A DNA stretch of 64,000 bases from Opitutaceae bacterium. Its GTDB lineage: Bacteria; Verrucomicrobiota; Verrucomicrobiia; Opitutales; Opitutaceae. A program made the position numbers and the translations under genes. The notes beneath the pieces are model-generated. The model worked only from the letters and a program-made list of their open reading frames with translations, searched no databases and had not been told where the DNA came from. The stretch spans positions 6,327 to 70,326 of the forward strand of contig JADJTK010000034.1 in NCBI GenBank assembly GCA_016711225.1. Reading direction: 5' to 3'. Shown in pieces: positions 1 to 8,023 of this stretch (its first letter is position 1; each line of letters begins with the position of its first letter).

Positions 1-251
1 CGGACGGCCTTACGGTGCCGCGCGCCGACAACCCACTCCGGTTCTCGATCGAGGGCCCCGGCGAGATCGTCGCCACCGACAACGGCGACCCGACCAGCTT
101 CGAGCCGTTCCAGGCGCCCCAGCGGAAAGCCTTCAACGGACTCTGTCTGGTCATCGTCCGCACGAAGGCCGGGCTCACCGGCCGTATCACCCTCACCGCC
201 ACCAGTGAGGGGCTGCGTCCCGGATTCGCGCAGCTCTCCGTGTCCGATTAG
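1..251 (+). CDS. C-terminal end of a GH2-type beta-galactosidase/glycosidase (5' truncated)
   Basis: Only the last 82 residues are present; the reading frame is open from base 3 and runs off the left edge. The stretch GPGEIVATDNGDPTSFE, followed about 16 residues later by AFNGLCLVIV and then a G-x-I-x-L-x-A-x-S-x-GL pattern, is typical of the terminal all-beta domain of glycoside hydrolase family 2 enzymes such as beta-galactosidases. In the family, that domain follows the catalytic TIM barrel. The catalytic region lies outside the window, so substrate and secretion signal cannot be judged. A GH5 enzyme lies about 750 bp downstream on the same strand, which fits a polysaccharide-degrading neighbourhood. 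The family assignment rests on pattern memory of the C-terminus only; another beta-sandwich glycosidase is possible. Confidence 0.7.
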   Translation, partial: DGLTVPRADNPLRFSIEGPGEIVATDNGDPTSFEPFQAPQRKAFNGLCLVIVRTKAGLTGRITLTATSEGLRPGFAQLSVSD

Positions 252-297
252 TCCCGAGTCGCGTAAAAGATGAGACCAGTGCCGGGCCTTTGTAGAC

Positions 298-311
298 GCG
301 TGCTTGCACGC
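298..311. repeat. Short hairpin GCGTGC-TT-GCACGC (spacer family E)
   Basis: A perfect 6-bp inverted repeat with a 2-nt loop. The same core with loop TC occurs at 2161-2174, and a degenerate copy lies near 18757. Each is in an intergenic stretch, so this looks like a dispersed spacer repeat rather than a gene-specific site. Confidence 0.5.
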
Positions 312-372
312 GATAGGGACTCCATCTCGAAAGCGGCTTGATCGAATCGCCCCCGGCGTCGGCCGGGCCGGC

Positions 373-396
373 GTCCCGCTTGAGGTCAAGCGGGAC
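373..396. repeat. Perfect 11-bp inverted repeat GTCCCGCTTGA-GG-TCAAGCGGGAC
   Basis: The arms are fully complementary with a 2-nt loop and no T-run follows, so it is not an obvious intrinsic terminator. It lies in the 321-bp gene-free stretch 252-572, which holds only three hairpins (298-311, this one and 416-439) and no credible gene. Confidence 0.6.
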
Positions 397-415
397 CACC
401 CGCAATCCAAAGGTG

Positions 416-439
416 GATCGCGTTGACCCCAACGCGATC
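416..439. repeat. Hairpin GATCGCGTT-gacccc-AACGCGATC (spacer family D)
   Basis: A perfect 9-bp inverted repeat with a 6-nt loop. A related hairpin, GCCGCGTTG-cgat-CAACGCGGC, follows argA at 3728-3749, so the GCGTTG/CAACGC core appears to be a dispersed spacer motif. Confidence 0.5.
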
Positions 440-572
440 GTCGACGCGGTCCGCGCCAAGCCCGCCGCGCCGTGGGGATGTTTCCCCACTCCGGATTTCG
501 CCCGCCCGCAGAATTGTGGTGAACGCGCCGTTCCGCCACTGGACGAACCGCCCGCTTCGGGTAGGGTGAACC

Positions 573-833
573 ATGAAATCCATCGTCCAGGCGGTAATCA
601 ACGCGGTGGCCGACGAGGCCGACGTGCTTCTCCAAGGCGTCAGCACAGCTGCCGAAGCCAAACCCCTGCTCATGGAATGGCTCGCCGACCACCACCCCGA
701 GCTAGCCATGGACGGGCGCTTGCAGGTGGTGCAGTCCGTACTCGCGCTGTTGCGCGAGGAAGAGTTCTTCACCGGTGGCGACCATCAGGAGACCATGGCC
801 GACGTCACCGAGGTGGGCGAACCCGACGAATAG
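573..833 (+). CDS. Small acidic hypothetical protein, 86 aa
   Basis: The ATG at 573 starts an 86-residue soluble protein with no signal peptide or membrane segment. It begins MKSIVQAVINAVADEADV and is alpha-helical in character. The C-terminal third is strongly acidic (EEEFFTGGDHQETMADVTEVGEPDE spread over the last 25 residues). An intrinsic terminator follows within 25 bp of the stop codon (855-879), which supports a real monocistronic gene. I do not recognise the family. The next gene, a GH5 glycosidase, lies beyond the terminator and is probably transcribed separately. Confidence 0.6.
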   Translation: MKSIVQAVINAVADEADVLLQGVSTAAEAKPLLMEWLADHHPELAMDGRLQVVQSVLALLREEEFFTGGDHQETMADVTEVGEPDE

Positions 834-854
834 TCGCCGCTCTTCGCCCCCACC

Positions 855-879
855 GCCGCCGGCCGCCCCGGCGGCTTTT
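855..879 (+). terminator. Intrinsic terminator after the 86-aa gene
   Basis: GCCGCCGG at 855-862 and CCGGCGGC at 868-875 form a perfect 8-bp stem with a 5-nt loop, followed by TTTT and then CTTT. The position is right for terminating the gene at 573-833. Confidence 0.75.
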
Positions 880-1000
880 CTTTGCCGGCCCCGCCGGCCC
901 GCCGCCGTGGCATTAACGGCCCTAACGGCCGGCGTCTCCGCCCGAGTTTGGCTGGCCCTCGGGCCCGCGGCGCCTTGAATACCGCACACCGCCCACTTCC

Positions 1001-2116
1001 ATGCCCCCCGCCGCCCCCGCCCCCACCGCGTCCGAAAAATTCGACTTCCGCCACACCCGCCTGCGCGGGGTCAACTTGGGCGGATGGTTCAGCCAGGTCG
1101 ACGACCTCTACGCGAAGGATCCCGAGCGTAACCCGGGGCTGCACACCCACCTGCGCACCTTTCTGAGCGCCGCCGACTTCACCCAGATCCGGAGTTGGGG
1201 TTTCAACCATGTGCGCCTGCCGGTGGACTACTACAACGTCTTCGAGCGCACCTCACTGGCGCCCGATGAGACCGCACTCGGGTTGCTCTCCTCCGCCATC
1301 GCCTCGGCCACGGCCACCGGCCTTGGGGTGATCCTCGACCTCCACCGCTGCCCCGGCCACGACTTCTTCGCCGGCACCCTGCACGAGCAGCCCTTCTTCA
1401 GCGATCCGGCTTGCCGCCGCCAAGCATTGGAGGTTTGGAGCGTGCTGGCCGAGCGTTTCGCCGCCAACCCGCTCGTCGCCCTCGAAATCCTCAACGAGCC
1501 GGTCGCCTCCACCGCGTCGATCTGGAACGCCGTGAAGGACGAGTTCTGCGCCCACCTCCGCCGCCTCGCCCCGCGCAGCACCATCGTCGTGGGCTCCAAT
1601 CGCTGGAACAGCGCCAGCGAGTTTGCCGCGCTCACCCCGGTCGACGACGACAACATCCTCTACAGCTTCCACTGCTACACCCCGCTGCTCTTTACCCACC
1701 AGCACGCCCCGTGGATCGACTACGCGCCCTGCCGGACCGTCCGCCACTGGCCGGCCGACTTTGGCGAGGATCCCGGCCTGCCCACCCGGTTGCATTTTGA
1801 ATTCGGCCGCTGGGACCGCGAGCAGTTGCGCGCCGCGCTCGCCGCCCCCATCGCCTTCCGCGCCAAGCATGGCGTGCCGGTCGCCTGCAATGAATTCGGT
1901 GTCTACGCCCCGGCCCCGCTCGACGACCGGTTGCGGTACATGAACGACCTAGTGGGCATCTTCCGGGAGGCCGACCTCGGCTGGTCGTACTGGAACTACA
2001 AGAACCTCGATTTCGGCATCCTGTCCCAGGGCGAAGCGCTCCACTTCGCCCTGCCCCAATACGCCAATCCCGAGCGCATCGACCACGCCACCCTCGGCAT
2101 CCTGCGCGCCGGCTAA
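1001..2116 (+). CDS. Glycoside hydrolase family 5 (endoglucanase/exo-glucosidase type), cytoplasmic
   Basis: The product has 371 aa and folds as a GH5 TIM barrel. RGVNLGGWF at residues 22-30 marks the first strand. NHVRLPVDYY follows around residue 69, LDLHRCPGHD around 112, the acid/base Glu166 sits in EILNEPV, and the nucleophile Glu298 sits in ACNEFGVY. There is no signal peptide before the catalytic fold, so the enzyme probably acts on oligosaccharides inside the cell. The family covers beta-1,4 and beta-1,3 glucans, mannans and others, and the exact substrate cannot be read from sequence. The ATG at 1001 is the first plausible start before the fold. The gene stands alone after a terminator and is followed by a repeat-rich spacer before argA. 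Confidence 0.85.
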   Translation: MPPAAPAPTASEKFDFRHTRLRGVNLGGWFSQVDDLYAKDPERNPGLHTHLRTFLSAADFTQIRSWGFNHVRLPVDYYNVFERTSLAPDETALGLLSSAIASATATGLGVILDLHRCPGHDFFAGTLHEQPFFSDPACRRQALEVWSVLAERFAANPLVALEILNEPVASTASIWNAVKDEFCAHLRRLAPRSTIVVGSNRWNSASEFAALTPVDDDNILYSFHCYTPLLFTHQHAPWIDYAPCRTVRHWPADFGEDPGLPTRLHFEFGRWDREQLRAALAAPIAFRAKHGVPVACNEFGVYAPAPLDDRLRYMNDLVGIFREADLGWSYWNYKNLDFGILSQGEALHFALPQYANPERIDHATLGILRAG

Positions 2117-2160
2117 GCGTGATCCCGAGAAAGAATCGAACCCTGGCCCGTCCGTAGGCA

Positions 2161-2174
2161 GCGTGCTCGCACGC
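2161..2174. repeat. Hairpin GCGTGC-TC-GCACGC (spacer family E)
   Basis: Second copy of the short hairpin seen at 298-311, here with loop TC. It lies in the spacer between the GH5 gene and argA. Confidence 0.45.
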
Positions 2175-2263
2175 GCCCCTCGGGACCTCGCGCCCAGGGG
2201 GCTCGCCGCCTCCCCGCTCCGCCCAGTGGCGCAGGCTTCCCTGCTTGCGAATCCGCTCTGCCC

Positions 2264-2288
2264 GGTGGGGCGGGCTTTACGCCCGCCA
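2264..2288. repeat. REP-like palindromic repeat, family A
   Basis: GGTGGGGCGGGCTTTACGCC plus GCCA. The core GGCGGGC-TTTA-CGCCCGCC is an inverted repeat. Near-identical copies occur at 27085, 27128 (inverted), 38544, 38587 (inverted), 39768, 39801 (inverted) and 51201. All except the 38.5-kb pair are intergenic. Confidence 0.8.
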
Positions 2289-2332
2289 TTTGCCCATCGT
2301 CGAAGCGGCGGGGGTGAGCCCGCCCCCGGTAG

Positions 2333-2352
2333 CACGGGTCTCCAGACCCGTG
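2333..2352. repeat. Hairpin CACGGGTCT-CC-AGACCCGTG (spacer family B)
   Basis: A perfect 9-bp inverted repeat with a 2-nt loop, immediately downstream of the family A repeat and 57 bp before the argA start. A partial relative (GGAGACCCGT) lies near 51303, again next to a family A copy, so the two families seem to travel together. Confidence 0.55.
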
Positions 2353-2408
2353 ATCCCCGCGTTCCCACGGTTGACGCTGGCGCCGGATTCCCCGAGAACC
2401 GCTCCTGT

Positions 2409-3727
2409 ATGAGCTCCGGCCAGCCAGCGGCGTCGCCTGCCACCATCAAACCCACCGACCTGCGTGGTATCCTCAAGTATGTGCCGCGCTTCCAGGGGCA
2501 GATCTTCGTGATCGCCGTCGATGGCGCGGTGGTGGCCGACGAGAACTTCGCCAACATCCTGCTCGACATCGCCGTGCTCAAGAGCCTGGGCATCAAGGTG
2601 GTGATGGTTCACGGCATCGGCCAGCAGTTGGGTGAGCTCTCGCGCCTGCGTTCGGTGCCCATCAGCGATGACACCGGCGAAGGCCTCACCGACGCCGCCA
2701 CGCTCGATCTGGCCATCCGCGCCACCGCCCGGGTTTCGCACCAGATTCTCGAGGGCCTCACCCAGGCCGGCCTGAAGTGCGCGATCACCAACGCCGTGCG
2801 CGCCGTGCCGATGGGTATTCTCAAGGGCACCGACCTGCAGTTCACCGGCCGGGTGGACCGCATCGACAAGGAATTTCTCCTGCAACTCATCCAGAACGGC
2901 GCCGTGCCCATCCTGCAACCCATCGGCTTCGACCGCGACGGCCGTACCCTGCGGGTGAATTCCGACCTGCTCGCCCGCGAACTCGCCGAGGCCCTCGGTG
3001 CCACCAAGATCGTTTTTCTCACCCCGGCCGCCGGTCTGGAGATCGCCGGCGAGATCCGGCGCGACATCGCCGTGGATGTGCTCGCCGAGCTGCTCGCCAG
3101 GACCCCTCCGCCTGCGCCGGCCGCATCCGCAGCAAAGCGCAACAGGCTGTCGAGGCCATCCTGGCCGGCGTGCAGCGTGTCCACATCGTAGACGGCGGGC
3201 TCCACGACGGCCTCATCAACGAGATCTTCTCCAACGTGGGCGTGGGCATCCTGATCTACGGCAACGACTACCAGCAGATCCGCCGCGCCACCCGGCGCGA
3301 TGTCCGCGCGATCTACAACCTGCTGCGCAACGCGGTGAAGCGCGAGGAGCTGGTGCACCGCACCCAGCAGGCGATCGAGAAGAACATCGAGCAGTTCTTC
3401 GTCTACGAGATCGACGAGAACCTGATCGCGACCGTCTCACTCACCTTCCATGCCGACAAGCCGCAGCTGGCCGAGCTCGGCTCGCTGTATGTGCTGCCCT
3501 TCTACCACGGCCGCGGCCTAGGCAAGAAGATGGTCAACTTTGCCTGCCGGGAGGCCGGCCAGCGCGGCGCCACGCAGGTCGTGGCCCTCTCCACCCAAAG
3601 CTTCGCCTTTTTCAGCGGGGTGTGCGGCTTCGAGGAGGCCGGTAAGGAGATCCTGCCCGAGGCGCGCCTGAAGGCCTACGAGGAGAGCGGGCGCAACTCG
3701 CGTATCCTGGTGAAAAAGGCCGGCTGA
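2409..3727 (+). CDS. argA: Amino-acid N-acetyltransferase (N-acetylglutamate synthase), interrupted by one frameshift near 3105
   Basis: The enzyme makes N-acetylglutamate from glutamate and acetyl-CoA, the first step of arginine synthesis. The N-terminal part (start MSSGQPAAS) is an amino-acid-kinase-like regulatory domain with VVMVHGIGQQLG and RVNSDLLARELAEAL. The C-terminal part is a GNAT acetyltransferase with AELGSLYVLPFYHGRGLGKK and FFSGVCGFEEAG. The two parts sit in different frames. Reading shifts in the segment 3095-3115 (gctcgccaggacccctc), where one base appears to be missing, and restoring it gives a continuous 439-aa protein of normal ArgA length. The ATG at 2409 is chosen because upstream in-frame sequence is repeat-rich spacer. 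A consensus error or a genuine inactivating mutation are both possible; a programmed shift is unlikely because no slippery heptamer is visible. Confidence 0.85.
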
Positions 3728-3749
3728 GCCGCGTTGCGATCAACGCGGC
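3728..3749. repeat. Hairpin GCCGCGTTG-CGAT-CAACGCGGC after argA
   Basis: A perfect 9-bp stem with a 4-nt loop, beginning directly after the argA stop codon. It has no T-run. It could act as a 3' stabilising or weak termination structure and shares its core with the hairpin at 416-439. Confidence 0.5.
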
Positions 3750-3837
3750 CCACCGACTTGGCGCCTCGCTTCAGCGCAGGTCCCCAGGGTCGCCATCCGC
3801 CGGCACGGGCTAAAGCCCCTCGCCCGCCGTCTACTGG

Positions 3838-3886
3838 CCACTGGTTACCGGTGACTGATCACTGGTAACCGGTCACCGCTCACCGC
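3838..3886. repeat. Spacer repeat family F (GGTGACTGATCACTGGTAACC type)
   Basis: A stretch of reiterated GGTNACYGGTGA/TGATCACTGGT units between the convergent argA and aldo/keto reductase genes, running into the reductase stop codon. Related units occur at 29855-29905 and 30105-30136, again directly at gene 3' ends. Confidence 0.5.
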
Positions 3887-4968
3887 CCGTTGGCCAGCGC
3901 CGCGATCTCGCGCAACCTCTCGCGGATGGGCAGGTGCTGGGTGCAGGCGTCCTCGCAGGCGCCGCACTCGGTGCACGCCGCCGCCACCTCGGGCGAGAGC
4001 GACCAGTGCCACTTGAGCCGGTCCGTCATCGCGGCGTCGGTGCCCTCGAGGATCTTCTGGTTGTAGGTGTCCATCAACTTTGGGATCTCGACGTTCACCG
4101 GGCACGGGATGCAGTAGCCGCAGCCGGTGCAGAACCCCTCGAAGCTGGAGCCGATGCTGCCCTTAATCCGCTCGATGTGCTCGGCGGGGTACGGCTGGAA
4201 ATTCTCCACTGCGGCCACCGCCTCGTCGACCTCGCGCTCGTTGGCAAACCCGACCAGCGCACAGGTGATCGCCGGCTGCGAGACGTTGAAGCGCAGTGCC
4301 GCCTGCACCACATCCTTGTCCTGCGGCCCTTTGAGGAAGGCGAGGCGGGCGGCGTTGCGCGGGATCAGGCCGCCGCCGAGTGGATTCATCGTGGCCACGC
4401 CAAGGTTATGCTTGGCGGCGGTCTCAAGCGTCTTCGCCCGAAACGGGAAGTTGATCGCGTTGTAGCCGACGGTGATCCCCTCGAAAAGGCCGCTGTCGAG
4501 CACCGAGGCGTTGTCCTCACCGTTCAAATGCGAGGAGACGACCAGATGCTTGATCAGCCCCTCGGCCCTGGCGCGCTGGGCAGCGGCGATAGCGCCCTTC
4601 TGGCGGCGCTCGTCGAGCTGCTCGGGGCGCAGCAGGCACCAGATGTGGAAGAAGTCGATCGAGTCCACGCCCAGACGCTTGAGCGAACGCTCCAGGCTGG
4701 CGCGCAGCGCGTCGCCGTCGGCCTCGGCGCACTTGGTGGAGACGTAAAAGCTGTCGCGCGGCATCGTCTGGAACGCCCGGCCCATGATGGCCTCGCTGCG
4801 GTCGTCGCAGTAGTACGGCGCGGTGTCGAAATAGTTGATGCCCTTGGCGTGGGCGTGGCGCACGACCACCGCGGAGGCATCAAGGTCGGCGGGATTGGCG
4901 AAGCGCATGGCGCCAAAGCCGATCACCGAGATGTTCTTGCCGGTTCTGCCGTAGGGTTTGGTCCACAT
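3880..4968 (-). CDS. Aldo/keto reductase with C-terminal double [4Fe-4S] ferredoxin domain
   Basis: The protein is about 362 aa. The N-terminal two thirds is an aldo/keto reductase barrel: KPYGRTGKNISVIGFGAMRF at the start, NYFDTAPYY with the catalytic Tyr/Asp region, STKCAE, and DSIDFFHIW. The C-terminal third carries two cysteine clusters, CTGCGYCIPCP and CTECGACEDAC, which bind [4Fe-4S] centres in this subfamily. Such proteins are NAD(P)H-dependent oxidoreductases of mostly unknown substrate. I prefer the ATG at 4968 because MWTKPYGRTG matches the usual family start; the in-frame ATG at 4989 adds seven residues. It is divergent from uppS and convergent with argA. Confidence 0.85.
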   Translation of the reverse strand: MWTKPYGRTGKNISVIGFGAMRFANPADLDASAVVVRHAHAKGINYFDTAPYYCDDRSEAIMGRAFQTMPRDSFYVSTKCAEADGDALRASLERSLKRLGVDSIDFFHIWCLLRPEQLDERRQKGAIAAAQRARAEGLIKHLVVSSHLNGEDNASVLDSGLFEGITVGYNAINFPFRAKTLETAAKHNLGVATMNPLGGGLIPRNAARLAFLKGPQDKDVVQAALRFNVSQPAITCALVGFANEREVDEAVAAVENFQPYPAEHIERIKGSIGSSFEGFCTGCGYCIPCPVNVEIPKLMDTYNQKILEGTDAAMTDRLKWHWSLSPEVAAACTECGACEDACTQHLPIRERLREIAALANGR

Positions 4969-5220
4969 GGAAGAATGAATGGTCTCCATTCAATCGGGTC
5001 GCCGTCCCCGTCGCAACCCCGCAGCCCGCCCCTCCCGACGCGGAATAGGCGTTTAACGCAGCAACCCCGCCGGCCGCTTCCGCCGGAGCCGCCCTCCCCT
5101 CGGCGCCACGCGCCCGCGGCCCGCACGCGCCGGTGGCGCCGCCCCGCATCGGCCCTCCCTGCGGTTTCAGTTGTTGACCGGTTCTGCGCCCGCCGAGCAC
5201 AATCCGGCAGCCCTTTTCGA

Positions 5221-5964
5221 GTGAAACCCTCCGCCGCTCCGCCTCCTGCCCACGTCGCCATCATCATGGATGGCAACGGCCGTTGGGCCCGCCAACGCGG
5301 CCTGCCTCGCATCGAGGGCCATCGCCGCGGGGTGGAGACCGTGCGCCATATCGTCGAGGCCTCCGGCCAATGCGGCGTGCGCTACCTCACCCTCTACGCC
5401 TTCTCCGCCGAAAACTGGAAACGCCCTGCCGCCGAGGTCAGCGCCCTCATGCTCCTGCTCCAGGGCTTCCTGCGCAGCGAGGTCGACGAGCTCGTCGCCA
5501 AAAAGATCCGCCTGCACACCATCGGCCGCACCGCCGAGTTGCCCGCCGCCGTGCAAAAGGAGCTCGCACGCGCGCTGCAGGCCACCGCCCATTTCACCGA
5601 CTGGCATCTCACCTTGGCGCTCAACTACGGTTCCCGCACCGAGGTCGCCGACGCCGCCGCCGCCTACGCCCGCGAGGTGCTCGCCGGCCGCGAGGACCCC
5701 GCGCAGTGCTCCTACGAAAAGCTCGCCCGCCACCTCAACACCGCCGGCCTGCCCGACCCCGACCTCGTCATCCGCACTTCCGGCGAGTCGCGCATCAGCA
5801 ACTTCCTCCTCCTTCAGGCCGCCTACGCCGAACTGGTCTTCACCCCGGTGCTCTGGCCCGATTTTTCCCCCGACGACTTCCGCTCCGCCCTGGCCGAATA
5901 CTCCGGCCGCGAGCGCCGCTTCGGCGCCACCGGCGAACAACTGCAACCGACGGCCTCCCGCTGA
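5221..5964 (+). CDS. uppS: Undecaprenyl (isoprenyl) diphosphate synthase, cis-prenyltransferase
   Basis: The 247-aa protein starts at the GTG at 5221. It shows HVAIIMDGNGRWA with the catalytic Asp, RIEGHRRGVE, LYAFSAENWKRP, and LPDPDLVIRTSGESRISNF, followed by a C-terminal ELVFTPVLWPDF. These are the full set of cis-prenyltransferase motifs. The enzyme condenses isopentenyl diphosphate with farnesyl diphosphate to make the C55 lipid carrier used for peptidoglycan and surface polysaccharide synthesis. It is the first gene of uppS-cdsA-dxr-rseP, a widely conserved cluster, and its stop lies 6 bp before cdsA. Upstream in-frame sequence is open for over a kilobase only because it is antisense to the reductase gene, so the GTG just before the domain is the sensible start. 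Confidence 0.95.
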   Translation: MKPSAAPPPAHVAIIMDGNGRWARQRGLPRIEGHRRGVETVRHIVEASGQCGVRYLTLYAFSAENWKRPAAEVSALMLLLQGFLRSEVDELVAKKIRLHTIGRTAELPAAVQKELARALQATAHFTDWHLTLALNYGSRTEVADAAAAYAREVLAGREDPAQCSYEKLARHLNTAGLPDPDLVIRTSGESRISNFLLLQAAYAELVFTPVLWPDFSPDDFRSALAEYSGRERRFGATGEQLQPTASR

Positions 5965-5970
5965 CCGCCC

Positions 5971-6825
5971 GTGCTCAAACGCGCCCTCTCCACCTTCGTC
6001 CTCTGGTTCGGCCTCATCTTCCTGCTGTGGAAATTTGGCCGGCCGGCCGCCGTAATCCTCACGACCGTCATGGCCGTGCTCACCCAATACGAGTTCTACG
6101 GCATGCTCGCGCGCATGGGCCAGCGCCCCTACCGCCGGCTCGGTGTGCTTCTGGGCGCCTCGATGTTGCTCGTCCCCTACGCGGTGCGCACGCTCGCCCC
6201 GGGCTTTCTGGGTTCCGGCCCCGGGCTCATGGCCCCGCTCATGGCGCTGGCCGTGATCCTCTGCTGCATCCGCCTGCTCTATGAACGCGACCCAGCCCGA
6301 CGCGTGGATACGCTCGCCTCCACCCTCTTCGGCATCGCCTACGTGCCGTTCATGTTCTCCTTCCTCATCGAGATCTTCTTCCTTCGCGCCAACGCCAACC
6401 AGGGTCTCATGCTCGTGGTCTGGCTCGTGGCGGTGGTGAAATTCTGCGACACCGGGGCCCTGCTGGTAGGCACCGCCATCGGCCGCCACAAGATGTCGCC
6501 CTCCATCAGCCCCAAGAAAAGCTGGGAAGGGCTGATCGGCGGTGTGCTCACCTCGGCCGCCGTCGGTGCCGCATTGGTGCATTTTCTCCAGCCGCGCGGC
6601 CTCTATCCGGAGAACTTCACCGTGCTCTGGGGCGCTGTCGCCGCCGTGCCGATCGCCCTCATCGCCGTCGTCTCCGACCTGATCGAATCGATGATCAAAC
6701 GCCGCGCCGACATGAAGGACTCGGGCCGCTCCGTCCCCGGCATCGGCGGGGCCTTCGACCTCACCGACAGCGTCATCCTCACCGCACCCGCGGCCTATAT
6801 CCTGTTCGCCTATCTCCTGCGCTAA
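5971..6825 (+). CDS. cdsA: Phosphatidate cytidylyltransferase (CDP-diglyceride synthase)
   Basis: A 284-aa polytopic membrane protein with roughly eight hydrophobic segments, starting at the GTG at 5971. It converts phosphatidate and CTP to CDP-diacylglycerol, the branch point of phospholipid synthesis. KKSWEGLIGGV and the C-terminal ESMIKRRADMKDSGRSVPG region mark the CdsA family. The usual family signature ends in a PxHGGxxDRxD motif; here that part reads PGIGGAFDLTDS, so the His and the Arg of the textbook pattern are replaced. The gene lies 6 bp after uppS and 19 bp before the preferred dxr start, so it is co-transcribed. Confidence 0.9.
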   Translation: MLKRALSTFVLWFGLIFLLWKFGRPAAVILTTVMAVLTQYEFYGMLARMGQRPYRRLGVLLGASMLLVPYAVRTLAPGFLGSGPGLMAPLMALAVILCCIRLLYERDPARRVDTLASTLFGIAYVPFMFSFLIEIFFLRANANQGLMLVVWLVAVVKFCDTGALLVGTAIGRHKMSPSISPKKSWEGLIGGVLTSAAVGAALVHFLQPRGLYPENFTVLWGAVAAVPIALIAVVSDLIESMIKRRADMKDSGRSVPGIGGAFDLTDSVILTAPAAYILFAYLLR

Positions 6826-6844
6826 GGTGCGCCGGTCCGCCCCC

Positions 6845-8008
6845 ATGGAGGTTCGCAAACGCATCGTTCTGCTCGGCGCCACCGGTTCCATCGGCGAGAA
6901 CACCCTGCGGGTGCTCGCCGCCCACAGCGACCGTCTCCAGCTCGTGGGCATCGCCGCCCACACCAACACGGCCAAGCTCGCCGCCATCGCCCGCCGCTTC
7001 GCCGTGCCGCACGTCGCCCTGGGCGACCCCGCCGCGGCCGCCGCCGCGCAACGCGACGGTGGTTTCCCCCCGGGCACAACCATCCACGCCGGCCTCGACG
7101 GCCTGACCGCGCTCGCCACCCTGCCCGCCGCCGACCTCGTGCTCGTGGCCGTCGTCGGCACCACCGCGCTGCGCCCCACCCTGGCGGCGATCGCCGCCGG
7201 CAAGGACATCGCCCTGGCGAGCAAAGAAATCCTCGTGCTCGCCGGCAAATTCGTGATGGCCGCCGCCCGCGAGCGCGGCGTACGCCTGCTGCCGGTCGAC
7301 AGCGAGCACAACGCCCTCTTCCAGTGCCTCGCCAGCGCGCCCACCCGTGAGGTGCGCCGCATGATCGTCACCGCCTCTGGCGGGGCCTTCCGCGACCGCG
7401 CCCCCGCCGACCTCGCCGACGTCCGCCCCGAGGATGCCTTGCGCCATCCCAACTGGTCGATGGGTCCCAAGATCACCGTCGACTCCGCCACCCTCGCCAA
7501 CAAAGGCCTGGAGATGATCGAGGCGCAGTGGCTCTTCGGCCTGCGCGCCGAGCAGATCGAGGCGGTAATCCACCCGCAAAGCATCGTGCACGGCCTGGTA
7601 GAGTTCACCGACGGCAGCATCCTCGCCCAGCTCACGCCGCCGAGCATGACCTTCGCCATCCAGCACACCTTGCTCTACCCGGAGCGTGTCGCCGGGGTGG
7701 AGCCCACGCTGGATTTCCAAAAGTTGATGACGCTCGATTTCCGGCCCGTCGACCCCGCCCGTTATCCGTGCCTGCGCCACGCCACCGAGGCGATGCGCGC
7801 CGGTGGCACCGCGCCGGCCGTCTTCAACGCGGCCAACGAGGTCGCCGTCGCCGCCTTCCTCGCCCACCGCCTGCCCTTTCTCGACATCGCCCGAGTCGTC
7901 GGCGAGACCCTCGCCCGCCTGCCCGTCGTGGAACCGGCCTCGGTGGAGGAGGTCCTCGCCATGGACCAATGCGCCCGCGCCACCGCCCAACTCCTCGCCA
8001 CCTCCTAG
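6845..8008 (+). CDS. dxr: 1-deoxy-D-xylulose 5-phosphate reductoisomerase
   Basis: A 387-aa enzyme of the MEP isoprenoid pathway, converting DXP to 2-C-methylerythritol 4-phosphate with NADPH. Visible motifs are the nucleotide loop LGATGSIGENTL near the N-terminus, LASKEILVLAGK, the metal/substrate segment PVDSEHNALFQ, SGGAFR, HPNWSMGPKITVDSATLANK and HPQSIVHGLVEF. The ATG at 6845 is preferred over a GTG at 6827 because family members start just before RKRIVLLGATGS. Its product feeds the substrate used by UppS two genes upstream. Confidence 0.95.
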   Translation: MEVRKRIVLLGATGSIGENTLRVLAAHSDRLQLVGIAAHTNTAKLAAIARRFAVPHVALGDPAAAAAAQRDGGFPPGTTIHAGLDGLTALATLPAADLVLVAVVGTTALRPTLAAIAAGKDIALASKEILVLAGKFVMAAARERGVRLLPVDSEHNALFQCLASAPTREVRRMIVTASGGAFRDRAPADLADVRPEDALRHPNWSMGPKITVDSATLANKGLEMIEAQWLFGLRAEQIEAVIHPQSIVHGLVEFTDGSILAQLTPPSMTFAIQHTLLYPERVAGVEPTLDFQKLMTLDFRPVDPARYPCLRHATEAMRAGGTAPAVFNAANEVAVAAFLAHRLPFLDIARVVGETLARLPVVEPASVEEVLAMDQCARATAQLLATS

Positions 8009-8023
8009 TCTCCGCCTCCCGCC

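Noticed and set aside
2264..2288. Family A palindrome as an intrinsic terminator
   Set aside because: No T-run follows, and identical copies lie inside a coding region and in promoter-side spacers.
3090..3120. Programmed ribosomal frameshift in argA
   Set aside because: No slippery heptamer or downstream pseudoknot candidate is evident and ArgA is not known to use one; a plain indel is simpler.
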